A stretch of 64,000 nt of DNA from Microtetraspora sp. NBRC 16547 (GTDB lineage: Bacteria; Actinomycetota; Actinomycetes; Streptosporangiales; Streptosporangiaceae): the NCBI RefSeq assembly GCF_030268965.1, contig NZ_BSSE01000006.1:124001-188000 (forward strand), written 5' to 3'. A program made the position numbers and the translations under genes. How positions within the stretch are numbered: position 1 is the first letter of the stretch; every line of letters begins with the position of its first letter. Shown here in pieces: positions 1 through 7,157 of this stretch. The notes beneath the pieces were generated by a model. The model was given only the letters and a program-made list of their open reading frames with translations, was not told the DNA's origin and searched no databases.

Positions 1-1
1 G

Positions 2-499
2 CACGCCCTGGCCTCCCGCCGCACGTTGTCGCGCGGCGACGTGGTCTGCGTCGAGATCGCCGGTGTGGTGCACCGCTACCACGCGGTGCTGATGCGTACC
101 GCGGTGATCGGCGAGCCGTCGGCCCGTGTCCGCGAGGTCGCCGACTGCGCGGGACGCGCCACCGAGGCCGCCATCGCCGCGGCGAAGCCGGGCGCCCCCG
201 CGGCGGCGCCCGAGGAGGCGTGCAACGCCGTGCTGAACGAGCTTGGCCTGTTGCCCAACCGGTGCCACCGGGTCGGCTACAGCCTCGGCGTCGCCTTTCC
301 GCCCGGCTGGCTGGAGCCGATGACGCTGGTCAAGGGAGACCCGCACGTGCTCGGCCCGGACATGTCGTTCACGATCGAACCGAACCTCAGCCTGGCCGAC
401 GAGGGGTTTGGGATCAAGATGGGCGACACCGCGCTGTGCACACCGGACGGGTCGGTCAGCCTGTCCAGGCTCGACCACTCGCTGCGCGTGGTCGGCTGA
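2..499 (+). CDS. M24-family metallopeptidase (Xaa-Pro aminopeptidase-like), 3' part
   Basis: The open frame runs in from before the window, so only the C-terminal ~165 residues are present. The fold belongs to the creatinase/aminopeptidase P family, which cleaves X-Pro bonds or hydrolyses amidino compounds with two metal ions. The visible blocks fit the C-terminal half: an HRVGYS segment carrying a metal or substrate histidine, then FTIEPN with the metal-binding Glu, then GIKMGDTALCTPDG. A TTG at 26 is open but the reading frame is continuous upstream of it, so it is not the true start. The next gene starts 3 bp after the stop, suggesting co-transcription with the FAD oxidoreductase and a role in amino-acid or polyamine catabolism (inference). 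Confidence 0.85.
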   Translation, partial: HALASRRTLSRGDVVCVEIAGVVHRYHAVLMRTAVIGEPSARVREVADCAGRATEAAIAAAKPGAPAAAPEEACNAVLNELGLLPNRCHRVGYSLGVAFPPGWLEPMTLVKGDPHVLGPDMSFTIEPNLSLADEGFGIKMGDTALCTPDGSVSLSRLDHSLRVVG

Positions 500-501
500 C
501 C

Positions 502-1911
502 ATGAGGGACTCGATCGCCCGCGCGGTCGCGGCGGCGGCACCCCGGCCCCTCTGGCTCGACCTCGCCGCCACGACCGGGCGGGCACCCGAGAGCTCGCCC
601 GCCCTGGCCGGGGACACCACCTGCGACCTGGCGGTCGTCGGGGGCGGCTTCTCCGGCCTGTGGACGGCGCTGCTGGCCAAGGAACGCGACCCCGGACGCG
701 ACGTCGTGCTGATCGAGGCGAAAGCCGTCGGCTGGGCCGCGTCTGGCCGCAACGGCGGCTTCGTCTCCTCCAGCCTTACCCACGGCCTGGCCAATGGAGC
801 CGACCGCTGGCCGAGCGAGATCGCCACGCTGGAACGGCTCGGCCTGGCCAACCTGGACGAGCTGGAGCAGACGATCGCCCGCTACGGCATCGACTGCTCC
901 TTCCAACGCAAGGGCAAGATGTGGGCGGCCACCCGCCCGCACGAGACCCGCGCGCTGGAGCACATGTGCGAACTGGCCGCCAGGCACGGCAGGGAGATCA
1001 CGCCGCTCTCCGGTGACCAGGCCCGCGCCCGGGTGGGCTCCCCCACCTACCTGTCCGGCGCACTGGACACCGAGGGGTACGCGCTGGTCGACCCGGCCGC
1101 CCTCGCGTACGGACTGCGCGCCGTGTGCGAGCGGCTCGGCGTGCGCGTCTTCGAGCGCACCCAGGTGACGGGTCTGACCGCCACGCCGAAGGGGATCGTG
1201 CTGGCCACACCGTACGGACGGGTCGGGGCCGACCGGGTGGCGCTGGCCACGAACGTGTTCCCTTCACTGCTGCGGCGGCTACGCCTGTTCACCGTCCCGG
1301 TGTACGACTACGTGCTGGCCACCGAGCCGCTCTCGGCCGGGCAACTCGCGTCGATCGGCTGGGACGGCGGTGAGGGCGTCAGTGACTGCGGCAACCAGTT
1401 CCACTACTACCGCCGCACTCCAGACGACCGGATCCTGTGGGGTGGCTACGACGCGGTCTACCACTACGGCAGCGGTCTTCGGCCGGAGCTGGACCAGCGG
1501 CCGGAGACGTTCCTGAAGCTGGCCGAGCATTTCTACCGGACGTTCCCGCAGCTGGAGGGGGTGCGCTTCAGCCACTGCTGGGGCGGCGCGATCGACACCT
1601 GCACCCGCTTCACCGCGTTCTACGGAACGGCGAAGGCGAACCGGGTCGCCTACGCGCTGGGCTTCACCGGCCTCGGCGTCGCGTCGACCCGGTTCGGCGC
1701 CAACGTGATGCTCGACCTGCTCTCCGGCACGCCGACGGAGCGGACGGAACTGGAGATGGTCCGTTCCCGGCCGATCCCCTTCCCCCCGGAGCCGCTGCGC
1801 TACACCGGCGTGGAGCTGACCCGCCGCTCGATGGCGGCCGCCGACGACATCGGCAGGCGCAACCTATGGCTGCGCACACTGGACCGATTCGGCGTTGGCT
1901 TCGACTCCTGA
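502..1911 (+). CDS. FAD-dependent oxidoreductase of the DAO family (DadA/PuuB-like)
   Basis: A 469-residue flavoprotein. An N-terminal dinucleotide-binding motif VVGGGFSGLW lies near residue 36, followed by the acidic ribose-binding end of strand two (LIEAK) and the SGRNGGF segment typical of glycine oxidase, gamma-glutamylputrescine oxidase and related amine oxidases. The C-terminal GFTGLGVAST block closes the FAD site. Such enzymes oxidise a secondary or primary amine to an imine with release of H2O2. The ATG at 502 is chosen because it follows the upstream stop by 2 nt and leaves a normal short leader; the longer frame upstream overlaps the peptidase gene and is spurious. The exact amine substrate cannot be decided from sequence. 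Confidence 0.88.
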   Translation: MRDSIARAVAAAAPRPLWLDLAATTGRAPESSPALAGDTTCDLAVVGGGFSGLWTALLAKERDPGRDVVLIEAKAVGWAASGRNGGFVSSSLTHGLANGADRWPSEIATLERLGLANLDELEQTIARYGIDCSFQRKGKMWAATRPHETRALEHMCELAARHGREITPLSGDQARARVGSPTYLSGALDTEGYALVDPAALAYGLRAVCERLGVRVFERTQVTGLTATPKGIVLATPYGRVGADRVALATNVFPSLLRRLRLFTVPVYDYVLATEPLSAGQLASIGWDGGEGVSDCGNQFHYYRRTPDDRILWGGYDAVYHYGSGLRPELDQRPETFLKLAEHFYRTFPQLEGVRFSHCWGGAIDTCTRFTAFYGTAKANRVAYALGFTGLGVASTRFGANVMLDLLSGTPTERTELEMVRSRPIPFPPEPLRYTGVELTRRSMAAADDIGRRNLWLRTLDRFGVGFDS

Positions 1912-1944
1912 CATCCGGGCTCCGGCCAGCCTGATCGGCCAACG

Positions 1945-1976
1945 CGAACGCGGTCCTGCCGTCGGGACCGCGTTCG
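1945..1976 (+). terminator. Strong hairpin terminator after the oxidoreductase gene
   Basis: Two perfect 12-nt arms (1945-1956 and 1965-1976) around an 8-nt loop lie 33 nt past the stop of the FAD oxidoreductase. There is a weak U-rich tail (TCCTTTC), the usual form of an actinobacterial intrinsic terminator. It marks the end of the conserved left segment; accessory DNA begins after it. Confidence 0.85.
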
Positions 1977-2180
1977 TCCTTTCATTGGAACACGTACCTA
2001 ATGGGGGCGGCGCAGGCTGTGGTGGCTACCTGGGTGGCCGAAACTCGCGGATCCTTCGGGGGGTACGGCGGCACTGACGTGTCCGCGTGTGACCGTCATT
2101 GTCGCCCTGCGCCGCTCTGTACGCATGTCTTCTACTGAAAGTGACTCTCGGTTTGTGACCTGCGCTTTCAGGAGTTGTAC

Positions 2181-2609
2181 GTGGCCCTCCCCGAGCCGTT
2201 CCATGGCCCGCATGTCGAGCCGCTCGCCGCGGAGCGTCTTGCTATCGAGTGGAGGAGGCCGACGCCCAGGTGTGCCCGGATCCGGGTGAAGGAGCACACC
2301 TGCGAGTGTCAGGGGACGCTCTATGAGCTGTGCCAGGCGGGTGGTCTGCGGTTCATCCGCCGGTCGATCCGAAAGGGGCGGCGCGCGATGGTGAGCGAGA
2401 CGATCTGGATGCCATCCGCCAAGACAGAGCGCCTGTGGAGGCTCCTTCTCGCCGGCGGGGTGGCTGACAGCGGGCTCCGGCGAGAGAACTCTGGCCGATC
2501 GGATGACCGGCCGTCAGCCGATAGGTGGCCGGTTGAGAGTGGCCGAGGCGATAGTTCGAAGGTCGCAGGTCAGCCCACGGTATCCCCGGCCGGTCGCCGA
2601 CCCGACTGA
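2181..2609 (+). CDS. Small Cys-containing hypothetical protein, probably decayed at the C-terminus
   Basis: The GTG at 2181 is preceded by AGGAG with a 6-nt spacer, so it is preferred over the TTG at 2175. Residues ~40-95 contain CECQ, then YELCQAGG, then FIRR. This pattern resembles small uncharacterised actinobacterial proteins with a short cysteine pair, an ELC.AGG motif and a final LW..LL.G segment, here LWRLLLAG. About 45 further residues rich in Arg, Ser and Asp follow this natural end and look like read-through into non-coding sequence, so the original stop may have been lost. The function is unknown. It stands alone between the terminator at 1945 and the 2923 gene. Confidence 0.5.
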   Translation: MALPEPFHGPHVEPLAAERLAIEWRRPTPRCARIRVKEHTCECQGTLYELCQAGGLRFIRRSIRKGRRAMVSETIWMPSAKTERLWRLLLAGGVADSGLRRENSGRSDDRPSADRWPVESGRGDSSKVAGQPTVSPAGRRPD

Positions 2610-2922
2610 CAGGCGGACGCCGCGTGATCACGGGACGGGAGGCTTGGTTTGTGTGCGTTTCCCGGCCCCTCAATTAGTTAAATCCATCAAGTTTCATTGT
2701 TTCAGATAATCCGACGTTTGTCTTTGGCGTTTACGGGCTGCCTATTGTCGTGTTGGGTGCTTTTTGGCATGGCGTCAATCTGGTCATTTGACCTGGGGAA
2801 ACACTGTAAAGGCATGCCGAATATCGTTGATTCGATCGCCGTCCTGATGTTCAATTGAAGTGACCAAAGAAAGGCGCGGCACGCATAGTGCGCCGTGTGG
2901 GATCGGATCAGGGAGAGCGATC
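2610..2922. other. Gap with a relatively AT-rich stretch, no gene seen
   Basis: About 310 bp without a convincing coding frame. From roughly 2660 to 2860 it is noticeably richer in A and T than its surroundings, for example TTAGTTAAATCC and TTTCAGATAAT. It leads to the ribosome-binding site of the next gene, so it probably holds that gene's promoter. It may also mark the left border of acquired DNA. No inverted repeat longer than 8 bp was noticed. Confidence 0.5.
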
Positions 2923-3735
2923 GTGTCGAATGGAATTCCTGGAAAGTGTGTTCCCGCGAATGTTCCGGGAGAGAAGCTCACGCCGGAGGACATGGCGCGC
3001 GTGACTTCGGACGACTGGGCGGAGATTCGGAAACTGGCGCGCGGCTACTGCCGCACGGTCGACGCCACGCGGTCCCGTAAGCGCATGGACGGAAGCGCAA
3101 CCGTCGTCAAGCAGGGACACGCACCGTACGGCACCGACGACGTGTCGGACGACGTCACGCAGGATGCCGTTCTTCTGTTCGCGCAGCGACTGCGGGACAT
3201 CACCACGTCATGCCGGGCGGCATCCGAGAGTACGGCCACCGAACCCGCGTGGGTCTATGTCCGGCGCGATGGTGGCGAGATGACGATTACGCGTACGACG
3301 CTACGGCGGTGGGCGGTGCGGGACGCCGCCGCGCGGAACGGCTACCGGATCGACATTCCGCCGGGAGAGATCGACGCCACGCCCGGCGCTCAGCTCATGC
3401 GCGGCCTGCCGCACGCTGAGAACGTCACGCGCGCGGCTGTGGCGTTCTGCGTGGCGCAGAACAGCGCGGCCATCTTCCGTCAGGCGTTCGGTGACGGTCG
3501 GGACTTCCCGGTCATCGCTCAGGCCATGGACATGGCGTCTCAGGCGGACGACTTGGGACGCGCGGGGATCCTTAGCCGGATCGCTCAGACGCGGTACGGG
3601 GGCGCGTACGGTTCACGCCGTAACGTGATCCGGGTGCGCGACGCCGCCCGGGCGGAGTGGCGGGAACTGTCGGAGCGCCTCGACGACGCCAGAAGCGCGG
3701 TGGCTCACAGCGGTAACGAAACCATGGGCGACTGA
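2923..3735 (+). CDS. Hypothetical protein, 270 aa, of an actinobacterial mobile element
   Basis: The GTG at 2923 has an AGGGAG ribosome-binding site 7 nt upstream; a longer frame from 2860 lacks one. The protein is hydrophilic, without signal peptide or membrane segment. A region near residues 60-95 (DDVSDDVTQDAVLLFAQRL) resembles the start of a region-2 helix of sigma-factor-like proteins, and a later stretch (TRTTLRRWAVRDAAARNGYR) is basic and helix-prone, so nucleic-acid binding is possible but unproven. I do not recognise a named family. It is the first gene of the accessory block and ends 12 nt before a clear terminator, so it is probably a single-gene unit. Confidence 0.6.
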   Translation: MSNGIPGKCVPANVPGEKLTPEDMARVTSDDWAEIRKLARGYCRTVDATRSRKRMDGSATVVKQGHAPYGTDDVSDDVTQDAVLLFAQRLRDITTSCRAASESTATEPAWVYVRRDGGEMTITRTTLRRWAVRDAAARNGYRIDIPPGEIDATPGAQLMRGLPHAENVTRAAVAFCVAQNSAAIFRQAFGDGRDFPVIAQAMDMASQADDLGRAGILSRIAQTRYGGAYGSRRNVIRVRDAARAEWRELSERLDDARSAVAHSGNETMGD

Positions 3736-3747
3736 CGAAAGGTCGCG

Positions 3748-3783
3748 AGAAAGGGCCTCAGAGACCGCTCTGGGGCCCTTTCT
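3748..3783 (+). terminator. Hairpin terminator after the 2923 gene
   Basis: Arms 3748-3760 and 3771-3783 pair over 13 positions with one wobble around a 10-nt loop, followed by CTAT. It sits 12 nt past the stop codon. Confidence 0.8.
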
Positions 3784-4313
3784 CTATGGCCCATTCCTGT
3801 GGGGCGTTGCGCACTCTCGTGAGAAATCAAGCGGTGAAGAATCTTGGAAGTCGCCGGACGGTTGGGCGGTCGTGCGGCCCGTATTTATATGAGAGTGAAA
3901 TTCGCCGGTACGCGCGCGACGCGGACGGCGCTGCAACGCTCCAAAATGCTGTTATCCGGCCTCACTCACTTACGCCGTGAACAGCTATGGTGGCCGGAAC
4001 GGCGACCGTTCGCCCGGGTGCTCGAAACGAAAGGAAATCTCACCGAGCGCGGACGGTCGGGCCGTTCCGGTCACCGTATTTAAATGAGAGCGGTTCGCGT
4101 CGCTGAAGCGCCGCGAACGCTTCAACCCGCCGTGCGCGGAAGCTTTCGCGGATTTCCACGCGCGGAAGCGCGTACGCGCATATCGATACCGGTCGCCGAT
4201 CGCGCAGCCGCGTTCGGTGCCGGTGCCTGCTCCTGTGGACGGCGCAAGAGGACACGCGCCATGGATGTGGCCCGGGCATCAGGCCGGGGCCGTGCCGCAC
4301 ACAGGGAGTCCGG
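3784..4313. promoter_or_regulatory. 530-bp non-coding region with two imperfect 42-bp direct repeats
   Basis: No credible gene. Two related 42-bp blocks lie at 3854-3895 and 4049-4090, in the same orientation and 195 bp apart, matching at about 31 of 42 positions. Each opens with CGGACGGT and closes with an AT-rich core (CCGTATTTATATGAGAG in the first, CCGTATTTAAATGAGAG in the second). The core resembles a -10 region, with TTGGGC about 18 nt upstream in the first copy. Copy two lies about 220 bp before the next start codon. Short inverted repeats follow around 4102-4125. The region could be a duplicated promoter, a binding site for an element-encoded regulator, or origin iterons. Confidence 0.5.
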
Positions 4314-4655
4314 ATGGACATCAGCCAGGCATTGACCAACATGATCAAGCTGGAGATCGCTCGTAAGGAGTTCTCCACAGGATCCAGGGGATTCCACGGC
4401 ACCGGCAAGATCATCGTTGATGGGGTCAGGTACCAGGCTCAGGCTCAGGCCGTACTGCTCGGCTCGAAGGACGACCCGCATCTGAAGGTGGACGCGTCGA
4501 CCGATGAGATGGCTGCCGCGCTCACGGCTCTGGTCGCGGACGGCCTTCAGGCCCGCACGTTCAGGACGGGCCGGACCGGCTTCCGGGCTGACGGGAAGGT
4601 CGAGGCACGCGGCCAGCGATTCCAGGCCAGCGTTCAGGCCGTCCGGCTGACCTGA
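4314..4655 (+). CDS. Small hypothetical protein with an internal duplication
   Basis: A 113-residue protein starting at ATG 4314, with AGGGAG 6 nt upstream. Two homologous halves are visible: a ~34-residue unit around residues 16-49 and another around 79-113. Both follow the pattern A-R-x-F-x-T-G-x-x-G-F-x-x-x-G-K, then a glycine and QAxxQAV-x-L. A helical linker rich in Ala and Leu joins them. The repeated strand-turn-strand units suggest a small beta-rich DNA- or protein-binding module. No known family is recognised. It sits downstream of the double repeat region and opens a same-strand series of small genes. Confidence 0.65.
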   Translation: MDISQALTNMIKLEIARKEFSTGSRGFHGTGKIIVDGVRYQAQAQAVLLGSKDDPHLKVDASTDEMAAALTALVADGLQARTFRTGRTGFRADGKVEARGQRFQASVQAVRLT

Positions 4656-4674
4656 CTGACCCCAGCATCCCAGC

Positions 4675-4749
4675 GCGCCGGGATCTCGCGTGTCCCCCGG
4701 CGCACGTCCGCGATCCCGTCCGGGGCGGTACGGCAGGCCGCCCGGGACG
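4675..4749 (+). terminator. Two consecutive hairpins between small genes
   Basis: The first hairpin has 8-bp perfect arms (4675-4682 and 4696-4703). The second has 12-nt arms with one mismatch (4717-4728 and 4738-4749) around a 9-nt loop. Both lie between the 4314 gene and the ribosome-binding site of the 4778 gene, so they could terminate or attenuate transcription. Confidence 0.6.
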
Positions 4750-4777
4750 GACCACCCACTGTGAGAGGAGCGTTTCT

Positions 4778-5176
4778 ATGGAGGTGAATCCTGCCGCCGA
4801 TCCGGGATGGGCCGTGGGGGACCTGACCGTGTTCACCGGCGGCCGGGTGATGCGGGTGACCGCGATCGGCGCGGTGCGGGCGGACAGCGCCACGCTGGTT
4901 CCCGCCGCCGACCCGTCCGGAGAACCCGAGTACGGGGTGACGGCCACGCTCACGCCGATGCCCAAGGATGCCGAGACGATTACCTGTCTCGGCTGCCTGT
5001 GGAACACCCATCTCTGGATCGACGCCACGCACACCAACCGGTCATCCGGGGCGCGCATGCGGTTGATCCGCTGTTCCCGCTGCTTCGTTGACGCCCTGTA
5101 TGTCCGGGACTGCGAGATCCACGCGACCAGTACCACCGTACGGCCGCATCATCTGGAGCGCCGTCGCGACTGGTGA
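4778..5176 (+). CDS. Small hypothetical protein with a Cys4 zinc-ribbon-like motif
   Basis: A 132-residue protein from ATG 4778, with GAGAGG about 9 nt upstream. The C-terminal half has two CxxC knuckles (CLGC and CSRC) some 30 residues apart, the spacing of a zinc ribbon. The N-terminal half is probably a small beta domain (GDLTVFTGG, VMRVTAIG). This suggests a metal-stabilised nucleic-acid or protein-binding protein; the family is not recognised. The next reading frame overlaps its last codons but has a better start at 5206. Confidence 0.65.
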   Translation: MEVNPAADPGWAVGDLTVFTGGRVMRVTAIGAVRADSATLVPAADPSGEPEYGVTATLTPMPKDAETITCLGCLWNTHLWIDATHTNRSSGARMRLIRCSRCFVDALYVRDCEIHATSTTVRPHHLERRRDW

Positions 5177-5205
5177 CGGGCTCCGATCACACCTTTGGAG
5201 TCGCC

Positions 5206-5631
5206 ATGGCGATGACGCATGCCCTCGCCCTGCCCGCCGGGTGGATCATCAGCTCCCGGTTGATGCCCGCCTGGCTGATCGACGCCGATCACGTGCTGGA
5301 ACTGGAAGCCGTCGGACGGACCGATGAGGGCCGGATCCGCTGGCGGTACCGGCTGTCACGATGCGGCCGAACGATCTTCGCCGCGTCCGACATCTGCTCG
5401 GCTGTCGGAGCGGACCTGACCACTCAGGAACTGGTCAGCGCGGCCCGCACAGTGCTGTGCTTCCTCACCGCACGCGAGGGCGACACCGACGCCGAATACT
5501 TCGCTGTCTACACCCGCGCGCAACGCGCGTGGCGCGATCGGTACGCCGAGGAACTGTCGGTGTACGCCATGGACGGCTGGTGCGGCTACTGCGGTGGAAA
5601 CCACCTGTCGCCCGGCTGCTCCTCCCTTTGA
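5206..5631 (+). CDS. Hypothetical protein with C-terminal CxxC
   Basis: The ATG at 5206 is preceded by TTGGAG with a 5-nt spacer and is preferred over the GTG at 5173. The predicted 141-residue protein has beta strands in its N-terminal half (WRYRLSRCGRTIF) and helices in the second. It ends with a GYCGGNHLSPGC cluster that could bind a metal or form a disulfide. No family is recognised. Its stop lies 17 nt before the large inverted repeat at 5649. Confidence 0.6.
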   Translation: MAMTHALALPAGWIISSRLMPAWLIDADHVLELEAVGRTDEGRIRWRYRLSRCGRTIFAASDICSAVGADLTTQELVSAARTVLCFLTAREGDTDAEYFAVYTRAQRAWRDRYAEELSVYAMDGWCGYCGGNHLSPGCSSL

Positions 5632-5648
5632 CGCTCCTTCTGCCACGG

Positions 5649-5711
5649 GCCGGTCAGGGAGCGCGCCGTACGGCTCTGCTCCCGGCGTGTACGGCGCGCT
5701 CCCTGACCGGC
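5649..5711 (+). terminator. Perfect 23-bp inverted repeat just before a start codon
   Basis: Arms 5649-5671 and 5689-5711 are exact reverse complements around a 17-nt loop, the longest perfect hairpin noticed in the window. The right arm ends 8 nt before the AAGGGAG ribosome-binding site of the 5732 gene. It may terminate transcription of the 5206 gene or attenuate the next one. With so long a stem it could also be a protein binding site or the trace of a small inverted-repeat element. Confidence 0.75.
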
Positions 5712-5731
5712 TCATCGAAGGGAGAAAGATC

Positions 5732-6031
5732 ATGGGGGTCTGGTTCGGGTTCTGGCACGGCGGTACCGGATACAGCCCGCCGGAGCCCGTTGATCTGGAG
5801 GAGTTCTCCTCCCTGGCCTATGCCCAGGCCAAGCTGTCCGATCGGCACCGGCACGGCTACTGGCGCCGTTCCCGCTTCGCGTTCATCGCCCGGGAGCCTG
5901 CCGAGGTGCTCACGCCCTGCGTGGGCGACGACTGCGAGATCACCCTGTACGGCTCTCGCGACGCGCTCGACTGCCCCGACCGGCGGATCTTCCTGGGCCC
6001 GCGCGGCGGTGTGCGGGTCGAGCGCTGCTGA
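5732..6031 (+). CDS. Small hypothetical protein, 99 aa
   Basis: ATG 5732 follows AAGGGAG at 5718-5724. The longer open frame from 5594 runs through the preceding hairpin and is rejected. The protein is rich in aromatic residues at its start (VWFGFWHGGTGY) and contains a CVGDDC pair and a lone C-terminal Cys. It has no signal peptide or membrane segment. The family is unknown. It lies between two hairpins, directly before the DUF4192 gene, and was probably acquired with it. Confidence 0.6.
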   Translation: MGVWFGFWHGGTGYSPPEPVDLEEFSSLAYAQAKLSDRHRHGYWRRSRFAFIAREPAEVLTPCVGDDCEITLYGSRDALDCPDRRIFLGPRGGVRVERC

Positions 6032-6052
6032 ACCCCTGTCCTCTCCTTACCG

Positions 6053-6075
6053 GCCCTCGGCGTCCCGCCGAGGGC
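6053..6075 (+). terminator. Short perfect hairpin between the 5732 and 6099 genes
   Basis: Perfect 10-nt arms (6053-6062 and 6066-6075) around a 3-nt loop, starting 22 nt after the stop codon and followed by TTCGTCAT. A compact intrinsic-terminator-like structure. Confidence 0.7.
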
Positions 6076-6098
6076 TTCGTCATGTCTGGAGGTTTCCC

Positions 6099-7151
6099 AT
6101 GACCACTGTCCCGACCGTACGGCTGGCCTCACCGGCCGATCTCATCGCCGTGGTGCCCTACCTTCTCGGCTTCCACCCGGAATCGAGCCTGGTGGTGACC
6201 GTGCTCGACACCGAAAACCGCACCGTCGGCGGAGTGGTCCGCTACGACCTGCCCTCCGACCCGACCGATGCGCCGGGCCTGGTCGGGCACCTGACCAGCG
6301 TCCTCACCGGCAACGCGGCACGGCAGGTGATGTTGCTTGGATACGGCACCGGTGCCCAGGTCACGCCCGTCATCGACGCCGCCACCGAGGCACTCAACAC
6401 GGCTGGAATCGAGATCATGGACGCGTTGCGCGCTGATGAGGGCCGGTACTGGTCCTACACGTGCACCGTGGCGGGATGCTGCCCGCCGGAGGGCGTCCCG
6501 TACGAGCCGACCGCCAGTGCAGCCGCCGCGACCGCCGTGTTCGCAGGATTCGTCGCACGCCCAGACCGCGCGGCGCTGGCCGCCACGCTGGCCCCGGCCG
6601 AGGGGCCGGACCGGGAGCGGGCGGACGCCGCGACCCGCGCCGCCTGCGCCCATGTCCGAACACTGGCCGGGACCGATCACGACTGGTACCGCGAGGGAAC
6701 CGACCAGATCGCCGCGGCTCTGGAGCACGCGCAGGCGGAGGAGGAGTTGGACGCCGATGAGGTCGCCTGGCTCGGCGTCCGCCTGACCGGGATCTTCGTC
6801 CGTGACGCCGCGATGACCTTCATCGGGCGGTACGACGAGGAGACGCATGTCCGGCTGTGGAGCGAGGTCGCCCGCAGGGTGCCGCCGGAATTCGCCGCCG
6901 CCCCGCTCTCGCTGCTGGCGTTCGTCGCCCTCGGCACTGGGGATGGTTCGCTGGCGCGTGTCGCGATCGAACGGGCGTTGTCGATCGATCCGGGCTACCG
7001 GCTCGCGCATCTGATCGGCATGGCCCTGGATCATGGGCTTCCCCCGTCGATCACCTCCGCAGTGAACTGCGCTGACATGGCCGGGGAGATCGAGGCTCAG
7101 GCCCGGCGCCACCCGCAGGGCGCGCGCCCGGTCCTCCCCGAGGGGTGGTGA
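6099..7151 (+). CDS. DUF4192 domain-containing protein
   Basis: A 350-residue protein from ATG 6099, with GGAGG 7 nt upstream; the much longer open frame crosses three other genes and is not the gene. The opening (L-ASPADLIAVVPYLLGFHPESSLVV) is diagnostic for DUF4192, a soluble actinobacterial family of unknown function common next to mobile-element genes. The C-terminal region has a tandem helical pattern (LSLLAFVALGTGDGSLARVAIERALS) resembling a TPR repeat, as usual in the family. The ComM-like gene begins 6 nt after its stop, so the two are almost certainly co-translated. Confidence 0.85.
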   Translation: MTTVPTVRLASPADLIAVVPYLLGFHPESSLVVTVLDTENRTVGGVVRYDLPSDPTDAPGLVGHLTSVLTGNAARQVMLLGYGTGAQVTPVIDAATEALNTAGIEIMDALRADEGRYWSYTCTVAGCCPPEGVPYEPTASAAAATAVFAGFVARPDRAALAATLAPAEGPDRERADAATRAACAHVRTLAGTDHDWYREGTDQIAAALEHAQAEEELDADEVAWLGVRLTGIFVRDAAMTFIGRYDEETHVRLWSEVARRVPPEFAAAPLSLLAFVALGTGDGSLARVAIERALSIDPGYRLAHLIGMALDHGLPPSITSAVNCADMAGEIEAQARRHPQGARPVLPEGW

Positions 7152-7157
7152 GGCTGG

